Shown here: positions 41,673-49,764 of the stretch, piece after piece
How positions within the stretch are numbered: the first letter of the stretch is position 1
Layout: every line of letters starts with the position of its first letter
Assembly (NCBI RefSeq): GCF_010994095.1
Contig: NZ_WJYO01000007.1
Span: 186,001 to 250,000, forward strand
Reading direction: 5' to 3'
DNA length: 64,000 bases
Origin: Mumia xiangluensis
GTDB taxonomy: Bacteria > Actinomycetota > Actinomycetes > Propionibacteriales > Nocardioidaceae
Position numbers and translations under genes: made by a program
Notes under the pieces: generated by a model
What the model saw: the letters and a program-made list of their open reading frames with translations, nothing else
What the model was told of the DNA's origin: nothing
The model's database searches: none

Positions 41673-42313
41673 CCCCGCTCGACCGACGGACTCCGCCGGA
41701 TCACGACCAGGGAGCCGCGCTCGTACCGCTCGGTCGCCACCGCGTCGAGTCCCCCGCCGGCGACCACCTCGTCGACCAGCGTGTCGGCCTGCTCATCCGG
41801 GCCGACCTGCACGACCGCGTGCCCTCCGGCGGCAAGGTGGCGACGGATGACGTCGAGGCCGTGCCGGACGAGGTCGAGCCCGTCGGCCCCGCCGTCGATG
41901 GCGAGCGCCGGATCCTTCGGGAAGCGGGCGATCTCGGCGCTCGGGACCCACGGCGGGTCGGCGATGATCAGCGGGAACCGCTCCGTCTCGTCGAGAACAC
42001 TCTCCGGAGCGCCGCAGCGGACGTCCACGGCCACGTCGAGTCGAGCGGCCTGCGCGTTCGCGCTCGCAAACGCGCAGGCGTCCGGGTTCACGTCGACCTG
42101 GACCAGGTCGCGCTGCATCTGCGACGCGGCGAGCAGTCCGATCTGTCCGGCGCCGGCGAACAGCTCCAGCACGGGTCCGACCGGTGACCGCGCACCGACC
42201 TCGACCGCGAGCTCGGACTGGCGCACGGTCCATGGACGCGGACTCAGCACGGAGCCGTCGTAGGCGATCGTCAGATGGCCGAAGGGCATCGTCTCAACGA
42301 GTCGGGTGCTCAC
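41669..42313 (-). CDS. SAM-dependent methyltransferase, HemK/PrmC-like
   Basis: 214 aa. Motif I is VLELFAGAGQIGLLA, and the active-site tetrapeptide reads DPPW (LIIADPPWVP), a variant of the N/DPPY motif of N-methyltransferases. The N-terminus HLTIAYDGSVLSPRPWT resembles actinobacterial N5-glutamine methyltransferase-like proteins. GTG 42313 was chosen because it keeps this N-terminus; an ATG at 42289 is possible. It overlaps the upstream metallo-beta-lactamase gene by 20 nt. The substrate is unknown. Confidence 0.8.
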   Translation of the reverse strand: MSTRLVETMPFGHLTIAYDGSVLSPRPWTVRQSELAVEVGARSPVGPVLELFAGAGQIGLLAASQMQRDLVQVDVNPDACAFASANAQAARLDVAVDVRCGAPESVLDETERFPLIIADPPWVPSAEIARFPKDPALAIDGGADGLDLVRHGLDVIRRHLAAGGHAVVQVGPDEQADTLVDEVVAGGGLDAVATERYERGSLVVIRRSPSVERG

Positions 42314-43286
42314 GCCTCGATTCTGCAGGGACGACTGGCGCGCCACCGATCGCCGGTTCCGACGTCGTCAGCCGCCGGGCCGCGTCCGGGTCGTGCGTCG
42401 GGACGATCGCCAGGCGCTCCCGGACGGCGTGGAGGCGGTGCAGCGTACGGAAGGTCTCGTCGCGGTCCTCGTCAGCGAGCCCGCCGGGAAACGCGGACTT
42501 CTGGCGGAGATCCTCGACCTGGTAGCCGTGCCATGCCGCGTCACCGGCGAGCAGCACCGGTCCGGCCTCGGTGTGCAGCAGGACGCCGACGCTTCCGGGC
42601 GTGTGACCGGCGAGGTCGACGAGCACGACCGACCCGTCGCCGAAGAGGTCGTGGCTCGCGCCGAACGTGAGCACGGGCGGCCCGTCGAGGTCGTACGAGA
42701 CGGTCGTACGACCGCGCAGCGCGTCGCGAACGCCTCCGACCGGTGCGATCCGTCCGCCCATGACCCAGTCGCGCTCGCGCGTGTGGAGGTGCACCGGCAG
42801 GTCGGGGAGGTCGAGCAGGCCGCACACGTGGTCCCAGTGCGCATGGGTGGGCAGGGCGAAGTCGAGCGCGGGCGCGGGCTCGAGCTCACGGAGCGCAGTG
42901 ATCGTTGCGACGGTGCGTCCAGGCGGGCTCATCACGGCTCGCAGGACCGCGGGCAGCTGCGCGACGGCACGCCGGTCGGCGTCGAGGCACAGGCTCGGGT
43001 CGACGAGGAACGTGGCCTCGGGGTGGGTCACCACGAACGACTGCAGGGCGTTCGGGATCCGGCGGGGACTCCGACGCCCCTCCACGATCATCCGCGTCGG
43101 GACCGGACGAGCGATCTGGCGCAACGGCGTGATGGCGACGGTGCGGGTCGCACGCGGGAGGCCCGCGTCGGTCAGGCTGCGGAGGAACCTCTCGTCACGC
43201 CGGCGCGGACGCACCATGCCCTTCACGAGACCTGCACCGGCTGCACAGCATGCGGCGAGACTGGGTGTTCGAACGTCATCGGGCAC
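42294..43286 (-). CDS. Metallo-beta-lactamase-fold hydrolase
   Basis: 330 aa. The zinc motif is THAHWDHVCGL, followed by DLAGHTPGSVGVL, LLAGDAAWHG and the late His in PTHDPDAAR, as in quorum-quenching lactonase-like and alkyl-sulfatase-like MBLs. The ~65 residues before the MBL core are unusual (basic, with TRTVAITPLRQIARP). It is divergent from the MerR gene, whose palindromic operator lies between them. Confidence 0.85.
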   Translation of the reverse strand: MPDDVRTPSLAACCAAGAGLVKGMVRPRRRDERFLRSLTDAGLPRATRTVAITPLRQIARPVPTRMIVEGRRSPRRIPNALQSFVVTHPEATFLVDPSLCLDADRRAVAQLPAVLRAVMSPPGRTVATITALRELEPAPALDFALPTHAHWDHVCGLLDLPDLPVHLHTRERDWVMGGRIAPVGGVRDALRGRTTVSYDLDGPPVLTFGASHDLFGDGSVVLVDLAGHTPGSVGVLLHTEAGPVLLAGDAAWHGYQVEDLRQKSAFPGGLADEDRDETFRTLHRLHAVRERLAIVPTHDPDAARRLTTSEPAIGGAPVVPAESRREHPTR

Positions 43287-43339
43287 CGGAGTGACCGCCT
43301 TCCGTCGTCGGGGTTGACCATCGATGACGTGACGCTATA

Positions 43340-43359
43340 ACTTCAGGTCGACCTGAAGT
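43340..43359. promoter_or_regulatory. Perfect 20-bp palindrome, MerR operator
   Basis: ACTTCAGGTCGACCTGAAGT is fully self-complementary. It lies 16 bp upstream of the MerR start and 54 bp from the divergent MBL start, immediately after CTATAA (a possible -10). Position suggests autorepression of merR. Confidence 0.75.
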
Positions 43360-43374
43360 AAAGGGGCGATCTCG

Positions 43375-43791
43375 ATGTCCGACACGGAGATGCGGGTCGG
43401 CGACGCGGCCGACGTGCTCGGCATCGCAGCGCACGTCCTGCGCCACTGGGAGGACGTCGGCCTGCTGCGACCGCCGCGCCTCCCGTCGGGTCATCGCGTC
43501 TACGACGATCAGACGATCGCCGAGGCGAGGATGATCCAGATCTGCCAGCGCGCCGGGCTGTCGCTCGCCGAGATCCGCGACCTCGCCGCCGCGGACCGCA
43601 CCGAACGCCTCGGCATGATCGCCGCCAAACGCGCCAGCATCGCCGCCCAGGTCGCCGATCTCGAGCTGGCTGACCTGTTCCTCTCCCACGTCGTCACCTG
43701 CACCCACCCGGTCGTGTCCGAGTGCGACGAGTGCTCCGGCCTGCTGGCACGAGCGCGTCCGAGCAGCCTCAGCGCACCGCGATCGGGTTGA
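43375..43791 (+). CDS. MerR family transcriptional regulator with Cys-rich tail
   Basis: 138 aa. The DNA-binding domain is MRVGDAADVLGIAAHVLRHW plus the wing LPSGHRVYDDQTI. A coiled-coil helix follows, ending in a C-terminal segment with three cysteines (TCTHPVVSECDEC). The cysteines could bind a metal or sense redox state; the ligand is unknown. AAGGGG precedes ATG 43375. Confidence 0.9.
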   Translation: MSDTEMRVGDAADVLGIAAHVLRHWEDVGLLRPPRLPSGHRVYDDQTIAEARMIQICQRAGLSLAEIRDLAAADRTERLGMIAAKRASIAAQVADLELADLFLSHVVTCTHPVVSECDECSGLLARARPSSLSAPRSG

Positions 43792-43850
43792 CGGGCGGAG
43801 CCGACGGCGCCTGTGACCGGCGGGCGGCGCGCGGTGAGCCAGAAGTGCGC

Positions 43851-44636
43851 TCAGCCTGCCTGGCCCGGCGGGACGACCGACGCGGCGCCGATGTCGTCGG
43901 CGAGCCCGCGCGTGCCGGCGAGTAGCCCACCGTCGACCGGGAGGTCGGCGCCGGTGATCCAGCCCGCGCGTTCCGACAGCAGGAAGTGGACGGCGTCGGC
44001 GACGTCTCTCGGCGTGCCGACCCTGCCGCTCGGGTACCAGCGCGTCGCCCGGTCGAGCGCGTCGGGACTCTCGGCGAGGCGACGCTGCCAGGCGGCGTTC
44101 GCGATCGTTCCCGGGGACACGGAGTTCACCCGGACACCGTGCGGTGCGTACTGGACCGCGAGCGACCGGGTCAGGTTCAGCAGGGCAGCCTTGGCCGCGC
44201 TGTACATGTCGTTCCCGAAGTACGCGTGGCCGTTGACGGAGGCGACGTTGACCACGGCACCGCGACCTGCGGACCGCATCGCGGGGAGCAACGCCTGCGA
44301 CATGCGGAAGGCGCCTCCCAGGACGACGTCGAGGTCCTCCGACCACGACGCCTCGTCGATCGACTCGAAGCCGACGTTGGTGCAGACCGCTGCGTTGTTG
44401 ACGAGGAAGTCCGGCGCGCCGAAGCGCGTCAGGAAGTCGTCGGCAACCGTGCGGACGGAGTCGGCCGACCTCAGGTCGAGAGCAACCGCCTCGGTGCCCG
44501 GCACGTCTCGCGCGACCGCGCGCGCGGCGTCCAGGTCCCGGTCGGCGAGCACGACCCGGTGGCCGTCGGCGACGATCGCACGGGCGATCTCGGCTCCGAT
44601 GTCACCGGCCGCACCGGTCACGATGGCGTGTCCCAT
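43851..44636 (-). CDS. SDR family oxidoreductase, last gene of the ABC importer operon
   Basis: 261 aa. TGAAGDIG cofactor loop, LVNNAAVC, NVASVNGHAYFG (Ser) and MYSAAKAALLNL (Tyr-Lys) are all canonical. ADRDL after strand two favours NAD(H). ATG 44636 lies 3 nt after the permease stop, so it is co-expressed with the sugar-type importer and probably oxidises the imported sugar or polyol. It is closely similar to the SDR at 13481-14251, which has an altered NNAG motif. Confidence 0.9.
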   Translation of the reverse strand: MGHAIVTGAAGDIGAEIARAIVADGHRVVLADRDLDAARAVARDVPGTEAVALDLRSADSVRTVADDFLTRFGAPDFLVNNAAVCTNVGFESIDEASWSEDLDVVLGGAFRMSQALLPAMRSAGRGAVVNVASVNGHAYFGNDMYSAAKAALLNLTRSLAVQYAPHGVRVNSVSPGTIANAAWQRRLAESPDALDRATRWYPSGRVGTPRDVADAVHFLLSERAGWITGADLPVDGGLLAGTRGLADDIGAASVVPPGQAG

Positions 44637-44639
44637 GAG

Positions 44640-45584
44640 TCATCCCTTCAGGGCGCCCACAGTGAGGCCCTTGGTGATCTGCTTCTGGAGGAGCGCGAAC
44701 GCGATGAGGACCGGCGCGACCGTCATCATCATCCCGGCGAACAGCGTGACCCAGTTGGTCCCGTAGTTCGCTGCCTGGCCCAGCTGGAACAGACCCAGCG
44801 GGAGCGTCATCTTCTCGGGGGTGTGGATCAGGAGCAACGCGTAGAAGAACTCGTTCCAGTTCTGGAGGAAGCTGATGATCGCCACCGACGCCACCCCCGG
44901 TCCCATCAGCGGCAAGATCACGGACACGAAGGTCCGGGTCGGCGACGCGCCGTCGATCGCGGCGGCCTCCTCCAGCTCGTACGGCAACGTCCGCATGAAC
45001 CCGGTCAGGACGAAGACGTTGAACGGCAGGTTGTACGTGGCGTAGACGAGGATCAGCCCGATCCGGCTGTCGAGCAGCCCGAAGCCCTGCATCAAGTTGT
45101 AGAGCGGCGCGAACGTCACCATCCACGGGATCATCAGACCCATCAGGAACACCGCGAGCACCACGCCGTTGAACCGGAACTGGACCCGGGCGAGCGGGTA
45201 GGCGGCGACGACCGAGACCACCACCCCGAGCACCGTCGCCGTGATGCTGACGAACAGGCTGTTGCCGAAGTACGCGCCGATGTTCGCGCCGTTCCAGGCG
45301 TTGGCGTAGTTCTCCCAGCGCCACCCCTCGGCGAGCTCCCACGGCGAGGTGCCGAGGAACTCGCGGTTCGTCTTCATCGAGACGTTGAAGACCCACGCGA
45401 AGGCGCTCGCCGTCGAGACGACGATGCTGCCGAGCAGGAGGTAGAAGAACAGGTGGTACGTCCGGAACGGCGCTGGACGCTCCTTCGTCCGCCTCCGCCG
45501 GGGACGTCGGATGGGCGGCGGCTCGGCGGCGAGCGGACGCGGATCCGCTGCGGGCTGGAGGACGTCAGTACTGGAGTTCGTCAC
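44640..45584 (-). CDS. Carbohydrate ABC transporter permease (MalG type)
   Basis: 314 aa, six membrane helices after a proline/arginine-rich cytoplasmic N-terminus of about 40 residues. The EAA loop, which contacts the ATPase, reads ELEEAAAIDGASPTRTFVSVILPL. The gene overlaps its MalF-type partner by 20 nt. No ATPase gene is in the cluster, so a shared MsiK/UgpC-type ATPase elsewhere is presumed. Confidence 0.92.
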   Translation of the reverse strand: MTNSSTDVLQPAADPRPLAAEPPPIRRPRRRRTKERPAPFRTYHLFFYLLLGSIVVSTASAFAWVFNVSMKTNREFLGTSPWELAEGWRWENYANAWNGANIGAYFGNSLFVSITATVLGVVVSVVAAYPLARVQFRFNGVVLAVFLMGLMIPWMVTFAPLYNLMQGFGLLDSRIGLILVYATYNLPFNVFVLTGFMRTLPYELEEAAAIDGASPTRTFVSVILPLMGPGVASVAIISFLQNWNEFFYALLLIHTPEKMTLPLGLFQLGQAANYGTNWVTLFAGMMMTVAPVLIAFALLQKQITKGLTVGALKG

Positions 45585-46443
45585 GCTTCATCACCTTGTT
45601 GAGGATCTTCGCGATGACCAGCATGAGCACGACGAGCACCGCACCCATCGCGGCCGCGTACCCGAAGTCGGCCTGGTCGAACGCGACTCTGTACATGAGG
45701 GTCCCGACGGTGTCCGTGGATCCGAACGGACCGCCCCCGGTCATGATGTAGATGAAGGCGAAGGCCTGGAAGCTCTGGACCACCCAGAGCACGAGCAGCA
45801 TGCGCAGCAGGTCGGCCAGCATCGGCAGCATGATGCTGAACAGGATGCGGACCTCGCCTGCACCGTCGATCCGCGCGGCCTCGAGGACGTCGCTCGGAAG
45901 CCGCTCGAAGCCCGCGCACAGGAGGACGACCCAGATCCCGATCCCGTGCCACACCGACACGAACGTGACTGCGGCAAGTGCCGTCGCCGGGTCACCGAGC
46001 CAGGTCTTCGCCAACGCACCGAGCCCCACCTCCTTCAACGCCGGGTTGATGAGCCCGAGCGTCGGGTGGTAGAGGAACTTCCACATGATCGACACGACGG
46101 CGACGGACAGCACGACGGGCGCGAAGACGAAGAACCTGAAGAACCGCTCGCCGCGCAGACGGTGGGACAGCGCCCACGCGATCGTCACGGCCGGCGGGAA
46201 GAGCATCAGCGCGCCGATGATCGTCAGGAGGAACGTGTTCTTCAACGCGTTCATGAAATCCGGGTCGCCGACGAGTCGCTCGTACTGATCGGTCCCCACG
46301 AACGTCATGGACCCCGTACGACTGAACTCGTTGAGCGAGAGGTCGACGGTCCGGGCGAGCGGGTAGAGGAAGAAGAGCGCCAACAGCACGAACGCCGGGA
46401 GCAGGAACGGGACGATGATCCGTCGCTGGGCTTTCCTGAGCAT
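45565..46443 (-). CDS. Carbohydrate ABC transporter permease (MalF type)
   Basis: 292 aa, six helices. The EAA loop is DVLEAARIDGAGEVRILFSIMLP, and the N-terminus IIVPFLLPAFVLLALFFLYP is typical. It forms the channel with the downstream permease. A perfect stem-loop (46465-46502) separates it from the binding-protein gene. Confidence 0.92.
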   Translation of the reverse strand: MLRKAQRRIIVPFLLPAFVLLALFFLYPLARTVDLSLNEFSRTGSMTFVGTDQYERLVGDPDFMNALKNTFLLTIIGALMLFPPAVTIAWALSHRLRGERFFRFFVFAPVVLSVAVVSIMWKFLYHPTLGLINPALKEVGLGALAKTWLGDPATALAAVTFVSVWHGIGIWVVLLCAGFERLPSDVLEAARIDGAGEVRILFSIMLPMLADLLRMLLVLWVVQSFQAFAFIYIMTGGGPFGSTDTVGTLMYRVAFDQADFGYAAAMGAVLVVLMLVIAKILNKVMKRDELQY

Positions 46444-46464
46444 GGAGCCTCCGTTGAGTGGGGT

Positions 46465-46502
46465 GCTGTCGCGGGTCCTCGATCCCGGGGACCCGCGACA
46501 GC
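46465..46502 (-). terminator. Intercistronic stem-loop between binding protein and permease genes
   Basis: GCTGTCGCGGGTCC (46465-46478) pairs perfectly with GGACCCGCGACAGC (46489-46502), loop 10 nt. Located inside an operon, it more likely stabilises the binding-protein mRNA or partly terminates, giving excess binding protein over permease. Confidence 0.75.
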
Positions 46503-46519
46503 GGACGGAAACGCAGGGG

Positions 46520-47866
46520 TCAGTTCCCGTAGACCCGTTTCAGACCCTCGTCCAGTGCGGCCAGGGTCTCCTCGGCGTCCTGCTTGCCGAAGACGAGCTT
46601 GGCGATCTCGGGGTAGACGACCTCGCTCGCCTTGGACTGCAGGATCCCGTAGTAGGCGGGATAGAGCTGGTCTGCGCTGCCGACGACCTCGGCGATCCCG
46701 GGGAGTCCCGGAGGGCTGGGGACGTCCTTGACGGCCGACACCTCGCCGATCTCCTCGGCGCGAGCGGTCTGCGTCTCGACGCTCGTGACGCGTCGCACCC
46801 ACTCGAGCGCGAGCGGGATGTTCTCGCTCTCGGCGTTCACCGACATCAGCTGGGCGGCCGCCATCATCCCGGCCTGGTCGCCGGCGCCGCCGTCGACGGT
46901 CGGGAACGCGATGACACCGAGGTCGAAGTCGGCCGGGATGACGTCCTTCATCTCGCTGACGAGCCAGCTGCCCATCAGGATCATCCCCGCCTTGCCCTGG
47001 AAGAACTGGGCCTGCGCGGCGGTGAAGTCGGTGCCCTCGAAGCCCTCGAGGAACGCTCCTTGGTCACGGAGCTCCTGCATCTTGGTCAGGCCGTCGAGGA
47101 AGCCAGGATCGTCGGTGATGCTGCCCTTGCCCTCGATGAGCACCTCGTGCACCTTGTCGTAGCCGACGGTGCGCATCCACAGGTTGTCGGTCCACATCCC
47201 CATGTACGGCTCGAACAGCCCGGTCACGGCGATCGGGTCGACGCCCGCGGACTTCAGCTTCGTCGCCGCGGCCGTCAGGTCGTCCCAGGTCGCCGGCGGG
47301 GTGATGCCGTTGTCCTTGAAGATCTTGGCGTTGTAGAAGAGCACCTGGAGCGAGAGCTCCGAGGGCACGCCGTAGATCCCCTTGCTCTCCGGGTGCTCCA
47401 TGAACTGCCGCACGGCCGGCGAGAACGAGTCGATCCACGGCGCGCCGGTCGTCTCGTCCTCCTGCTCGAGGTACGGCAGGAGGTCGAGGAGCTTGCCGTC
47501 GTCCGCCCATGCGAGCAGGGCGTCGTTCGTGCCGTCGAACATCGTGTAGTCGACGTCGAGGCCGTCACCGGACCGCCACCGCTGCTCGAGCGCCGGACGC
47601 GCCTCGGTGTTGGCGAACGTGAGCTTGACGTCGGTGCCGGAGATGTCGGTCGCCATGGAGTCGGCGATCTTCTCCAGGAACGCCAAGGACGGAGTGCCCG
47701 TCGCCGGCAGGACGCCGACCTCGATCGGCCCGCCCTCGATCTCGCTCTGCCAGCTCGACGCTGCGGGAGCGTCGGGCTGGTCGTCGCCCCCGGAACCACA
47801 TGCCGCCAGCGTCATCATCGGAACGACGACCGCCCCGACGACCAACAGCTTTCGTAGTGCAAACAC
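46520..47866 (-). CDS. ABC transporter extracellular solute-binding protein (family 1)
   Basis: 448 aa lipoprotein. The signal peptide ends in LAAC (Cys23), then a short Asp/Ser linker. The mature protein has the family 1 pattern: GIYGVPSELSLQVLFYNAKIF, WDDLTAAATKLK and QGKAGMILMGSWLVSEM. It should bind an oligosaccharide, sugar or sugar derivative. GTG 47866 follows GGGGAGGA. The ligand is probably the substrate of the 49033-55817 enzymes. Confidence 0.92.
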   Translation of the reverse strand: MFALRKLLVVGAVVVPMMTLAACGSGGDDQPDAPAASSWQSEIEGGPIEVGVLPATGTPSLAFLEKIADSMATDISGTDVKLTFANTEARPALEQRWRSGDGLDVDYTMFDGTNDALLAWADDGKLLDLLPYLEQEDETTGAPWIDSFSPAVRQFMEHPESKGIYGVPSELSLQVLFYNAKIFKDNGITPPATWDDLTAAATKLKSAGVDPIAVTGLFEPYMGMWTDNLWMRTVGYDKVHEVLIEGKGSITDDPGFLDGLTKMQELRDQGAFLEGFEGTDFTAAQAQFFQGKAGMILMGSWLVSEMKDVIPADFDLGVIAFPTVDGGAGDQAGMMAAAQLMSVNAESENIPLALEWVRRVTSVETQTARAEEIGEVSAVKDVPSPPGLPGIAEVVGSADQLYPAYYGILQSKASEVVYPEIAKLVFGKQDAEETLAALDEGLKRVYGN

Positions 47867-47913
47867 TGCAGGTCCTCCCCTTCTTCGTTGGTGTGCCAGT
47901 AGTTGGGCTGTCG

Positions 47914-48900
47914 TCAATGCCGCGGGGACAGATCTGGCAGCAGGTCCGAGAACTCCTCGAGGAAGACCTCGATCCGACGCAGCTCTTCTGCGTCGAGCTT
48001 GTGTGCCGGTCCGCGACAGAAGTCGCTGGCGAAGAGCCCGCGACGGAATGAGATGCGCTTCTCGGCGGCGATGATGAGCTCGGTGTCGAGCATCCAGTAC
48101 GAGATGAACGGCAGGAGCCGTCGGTGAAGGTCCTCCCCGGCGGCGATCTCGCCCGAGCTGAGCAGGCTCCAGATCTGGACGTAGATCTCGGTGAAGGAAC
48201 AGCCGGGCTGTGTCCCGACCGCTCCGCGACGCCACGCGTCCGGCAGCTGCACGCCGGCGTACCCCTCGATCGCGGCCAGCGGCGGCTGCAGCTCGGCGAG
48301 CTCGCCGATCAGGCGACCGGGCGGGCTCGACTCGACCTTCACGAGCCGAAGGTTGGCGTGCTTCGCGGCGAGGCCAGCGAGGATCCCGGCGTCGAGACTC
48401 GTCCCCGTCTCCGACGGCGCGTACTGCAGGACGACCGGGGTCGGCGCGACCGCCTCCAGGACCGCGACGACGTGCTCGACGATCGCGGCACGTGACGGCG
48501 AGAGGAGGTACGGGGGAAGCAGGTTGATGAGGTCGGCCCCCGCGTCGACCGCCTCACGGGCACGCGTCGCAGCGAGGACGGTCGCGTGGTCCTGGACCGC
48601 GACGATCGCGGCGACGTCGTGCCTCGGACCGGTGATGCCGAGCAGGATCGCCAGGAGCCTCGCGCGCTCCCCCTCGGTCAGCTTGTAGAACTCCGAGGCG
48701 AACCCGGGGAACATCATGCTGCTCACCCCGGTGCCGACCACGTAGTCGACGACGCGGGCGAAACCCTCCTCGTCGATCTCGCCCCGATCCGTGAACGGGA
48801 CCTCCAACACCGGCGAGACGCCCTTGACGAGGGCAGCCGCGTCGGCGGTGACGCTCTCCTGCTCTGCGGTCGATGTCTGCGGACCTGCGTCGATCGTCAT
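47914..48900 (-). CDS. DapA-superfamily aldolase/lyase
   Basis: 328 aa. Schiff-base Lys188 is in LRLVKVESSPPG and Tyr160 in LQYAPSETG; the usual GTTGE is MFPGFASEFYKL. The protein therefore keeps the class I aldolase machinery with an altered substrate loop, and belongs to neither KdgD nor true DapA by eye. A likely role is cleavage or dehydration of a 2-keto-acid intermediate. It is the first gene of the importer operon, behind an IclR-type motif at 48933-48956. Confidence 0.87.
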   Translation of the reverse strand: MTIDAGPQTSTAEQESVTADAAALVKGVSPVLEVPFTDRGEIDEEGFARVVDYVVGTGVSSMMFPGFASEFYKLTEGERARLLAILLGITGPRHDVAAIVAVQDHATVLAATRAREAVDAGADLINLLPPYLLSPSRAAIVEHVVAVLEAVAPTPVVLQYAPSETGTSLDAGILAGLAAKHANLRLVKVESSPPGRLIGELAELQPPLAAIEGYAGVQLPDAWRRGAVGTQPGCSFTEIYVQIWSLLSSGEIAAGEDLHRRLLPFISYWMLDTELIIAAEKRISFRRGLFASDFCRGPAHKLDAEELRRIEVFLEEFSDLLPDLSPRH

Positions 48901-48932
48901 CTGCTCTCGGTGCCCAATCTGCGTTGAAGTTT

Positions 48933-48956
48933 CGTTATTTCGAAAATGTTTTCGCG
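48933..48956. promoter_or_regulatory. IclR-type operator candidate 1 (importer operon)
   Basis: The core ATTTCGAAAATGTTT (48937-48951) lies 33-56 bp upstream of the DapA-like gene. It matches 13 of 15 bases of the core at 53258-53272, upstream of the second operon. The region is markedly AT-rich. Confidence 0.6.
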
Positions 48957-49032
48957 TAATGAGATACTAAGACTCCCGGGTCGTGGTCCACAAGAGGGTG
49001 GAAAGGATTCCCCGGAACGGTCCCGTGCGGAG

Positions 49033-49764
49033 TCAGCCGAGCAGGCGCCCGACCACCCCGCCGAGGACCTCGGCGCGCTCGGTGTCGGTAATAGGCCAGT
49101 CCGTCACACGGCTGAGCTCTGCCTCCGGCACCGTGTAGGGCGAGTCGGTCGAGAAGACCAGACGCGACGCCCCGATCTCTGGATCAGCGGCGAGCGCGGC
49201 AAGCACCGTGTCCCACGGGGCGTAGCACGTGTCTCCGAAGAGGTTCCCGGCGTAGCGCAACGCAGGCGCGGCATCGATCCAGAAGTCCGTCGCGCCGCTC
49301 CGCCCCATCACGAAGGCCACGTCAGGGAAGCGGCGGGCGAGACTGGCCAGCGGGAGAGGGAGCGCGCTCGGCGGCGTACCGGTCCGAACGTAGACGAACC
49401 ACCCTGCGTCCCGGGCGAACTCCAGCAACGGATCGAGCAGGCCGTCCAGCAGGTCGAAGCCCTGGAGGACACTGTCGACGCACAACGCTCGCGCTCCTGC
49501 ATCCCGGGCGCGCCGCAGCTCGTCGACCGCCCGGGCGCCACGCCACGGGTTGGCGACGGCGTAGGGGATCAGCCGGCCGCCGGACGCCGCGGCAGCAGCC
49601 GCAACCCGGTCGTTGCCCTCACGGTCGTCCACGGCGATGCACCGCTCGTCCGGTGCGACGAGCGCCTTGTCGATCCCGAGCCGGTCCATCGACGTGATCA
49701 GCGCCTCGGGCTCGAGGACGACCTCGCGTCCGCGCCCGAGGCGGACGTGTGCATCGATGATCAT
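49033..49764 (-). CDS. Amidohydrolase (COG2159 type), 243 aa
   Basis: Short TIM-barrel amidohydrolase. The N-terminal metal site reads MIIDAHVRLG, so the second His of HxH is replaced by Arg. There is no clear HxGH motif (AFVMGRSGATDFW), while the late Asp is kept in LVFSTDSPYTV. This suggests a divergent member with a reduced metal site. Last gene of the five-gene coupled operon; ATG 49764 overlaps the preceding stop. Confidence 0.8.
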   Translation of the reverse strand: MIIDAHVRLGRGREVVLEPEALITSMDRLGIDKALVAPDERCIAVDDREGNDRVAAAAAASGGRLIPYAVANPWRGARAVDELRRARDAGARALCVDSVLQGFDLLDGLLDPLLEFARDAGWFVYVRTGTPPSALPLPLASLARRFPDVAFVMGRSGATDFWIDAAPALRYAGNLFGDTCYAPWDTVLAALAADPEIGASRLVFSTDSPYTVPEAELSRVTDWPITDTERAEVLGGVVGRLLG

